A DNA stretch of 6,928 nt from Acidocella sp. (GTDB lineage Bacteria; Pseudomonadota; Alphaproteobacteria; Acetobacterales; Acetobacteraceae), in NCBI GenBank assembly GCA_029077775.1, contig JAQNCU010000158.1:1-6928 (forward strand), written 5' to 3'. The notes under the pieces were generated by a model. That model saw only the letters and a program-made list of their open reading frames with translations. It did no database searches and was not told where the DNA came from. Below, piece by piece: positions 6,628 through 6,928 of this stretch; positions within the stretch are counted from its first letter, which is position 1, and each line of letters opens with the position of its first letter. The translations under genes and the position numbers were made by a program.

Positions 6628-6928
6628 TCATTCCGTGAGCACCAAACGCAACAGCCTGCGCTTGGTGTCGGTGAACCCCATCGACCGGTAAAGCCCATAG
6701 GCGCGGTCGTTATCGGCTTCGACCTCCAGCAACAATACGCGGATGCCGCATTTCACAGATTCGGCCAGCGCCAGTTCCATGGCGGCACGGCCCATCTGGT
6801 TTGTGTTCTGGACGACGACCGAGTCGATCTGCCCGGTCCGGATCGGCGCGAGGATGTTCTGATCGAAGCCCACCAGGCGGGTCGTCGATGTTCGGTTGAA
6901 TTCTGTAAGCGCATAGAAAGCGCCACGG
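6628..6928 (-). CDS. GNAT family N-acetyltransferase, C-terminal part (5' end outside window)
   Basis: The frame is open from the right window edge to TGA at 6628-6630, giving about 99 C-terminal residues of an acetyl-CoA-dependent acetyltransferase-like protein. Supporting features are the beta-strand IDSVVV, then QNTNQMGRAAMELALAESVKCG in the place of the acetyl-CoA-binding motif A, then LLLEVEADNDRAYGLYRSMGF, the classic GNAT motif B (LEV...N..A..LYR..GF). The motif A loop is divergent: the usual Q/R-x-x-G-x-G/A reads N-Q-M-G-R-A. The true start is off-window; the GTG at 6871-6873 is internal, because the frame continues upstream with coding-like residues. The substrate is unknown. It is convergent with the preceding gene, with 8 bp between stops. 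Confidence 0.82.
   Translation of the reverse strand, partial: RGAFYALTEFNRTSTTRLVGFDQNILAPIRTGQIDSVVVQNTNQMGRAAMELALAESVKCGIRVLLLEVEADNDRAYGLYRSMGFTDTKRRLLRLVLTE
6640..6667. terminator. Inverted repeat between convergent genes, possible transcription barrier
   Basis: CACCAA (6640-6645) pairs with TTGGTG (6662-6667). After one mismatch CGC (6647-6649) pairs with GCG (6658-6660), leaving an 8-nt loop. It lies 20 nt after the small membrane-protein stop and inside the 3' coding end of the acetyltransferase. There is no T-run on either strand, so a classical intrinsic terminator is unlikely. It is the only stem-loop I noticed at this convergent junction. Confidence 0.28.

Overview
This GC-rich window looks like alphaproteobacterial chromosome. 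It may come from Acetobacteraceae/Rhodospirillales, but that narrower guess rests only on gene content and style. The supporting signs are an Hda/DnaA-like AAA+ protein with a QLALPF clamp motif, an adjacent PPK1, divergent purM-purN, and a tiny protein resembling the aa3 oxidase subunit IV family. Long antisense ORFs are common here, as expected at high GC, and are not genes. All recognised genes are ordinary housekeeping types. I see no mobile element, CRISPR array, tRNA, rRNA or defence system.

The left two thirds (1-4713) is a compact minus-strand cluster. In transcription order it holds an AI-2E/PerM-family membrane protein, hdaA (start overlaps the previous stop by 4 nt), a 66-bp AT-richer gap, ppk, and glucokinase. 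The glucokinase begins with TTG at 689; its GAGG ribosome-binding site overlaps the ppk stop codon, and its 3' end lies outside the window. The hdaA-ppk gap holds a hairpin, a Pho-box-like direct repeat and a -10-like hexamer so close to the ppk ATG that the transcript could be nearly leaderless.

A 76-bp divergent spacer (4714-4789) separates this cluster from a plus-strand purine unit. That unit is purM and purN, overlapping as ATGA, followed 31 nt later by a 53-residue single-pass membrane protein. The spacer contains a 24-bp imperfect palindrome that could be an operator or a leader hairpin for purM.

The right end holds the C-terminal part of a GNAT-type acetyltransferase on the minus strand, convergent with the small membrane protein and only 8 bp away. 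An inverted repeat inside its 3' end may limit read-through.

Functionally, purM and purN catalyse two steps of IMP synthesis. HdaA would restrain replication initiation by promoting DnaA-ATP hydrolysis. PPK makes polyphosphate from ATP, and Glk feeds glucose into central metabolism. A shared nutrient or phosphate logic is attractive but is only inference.
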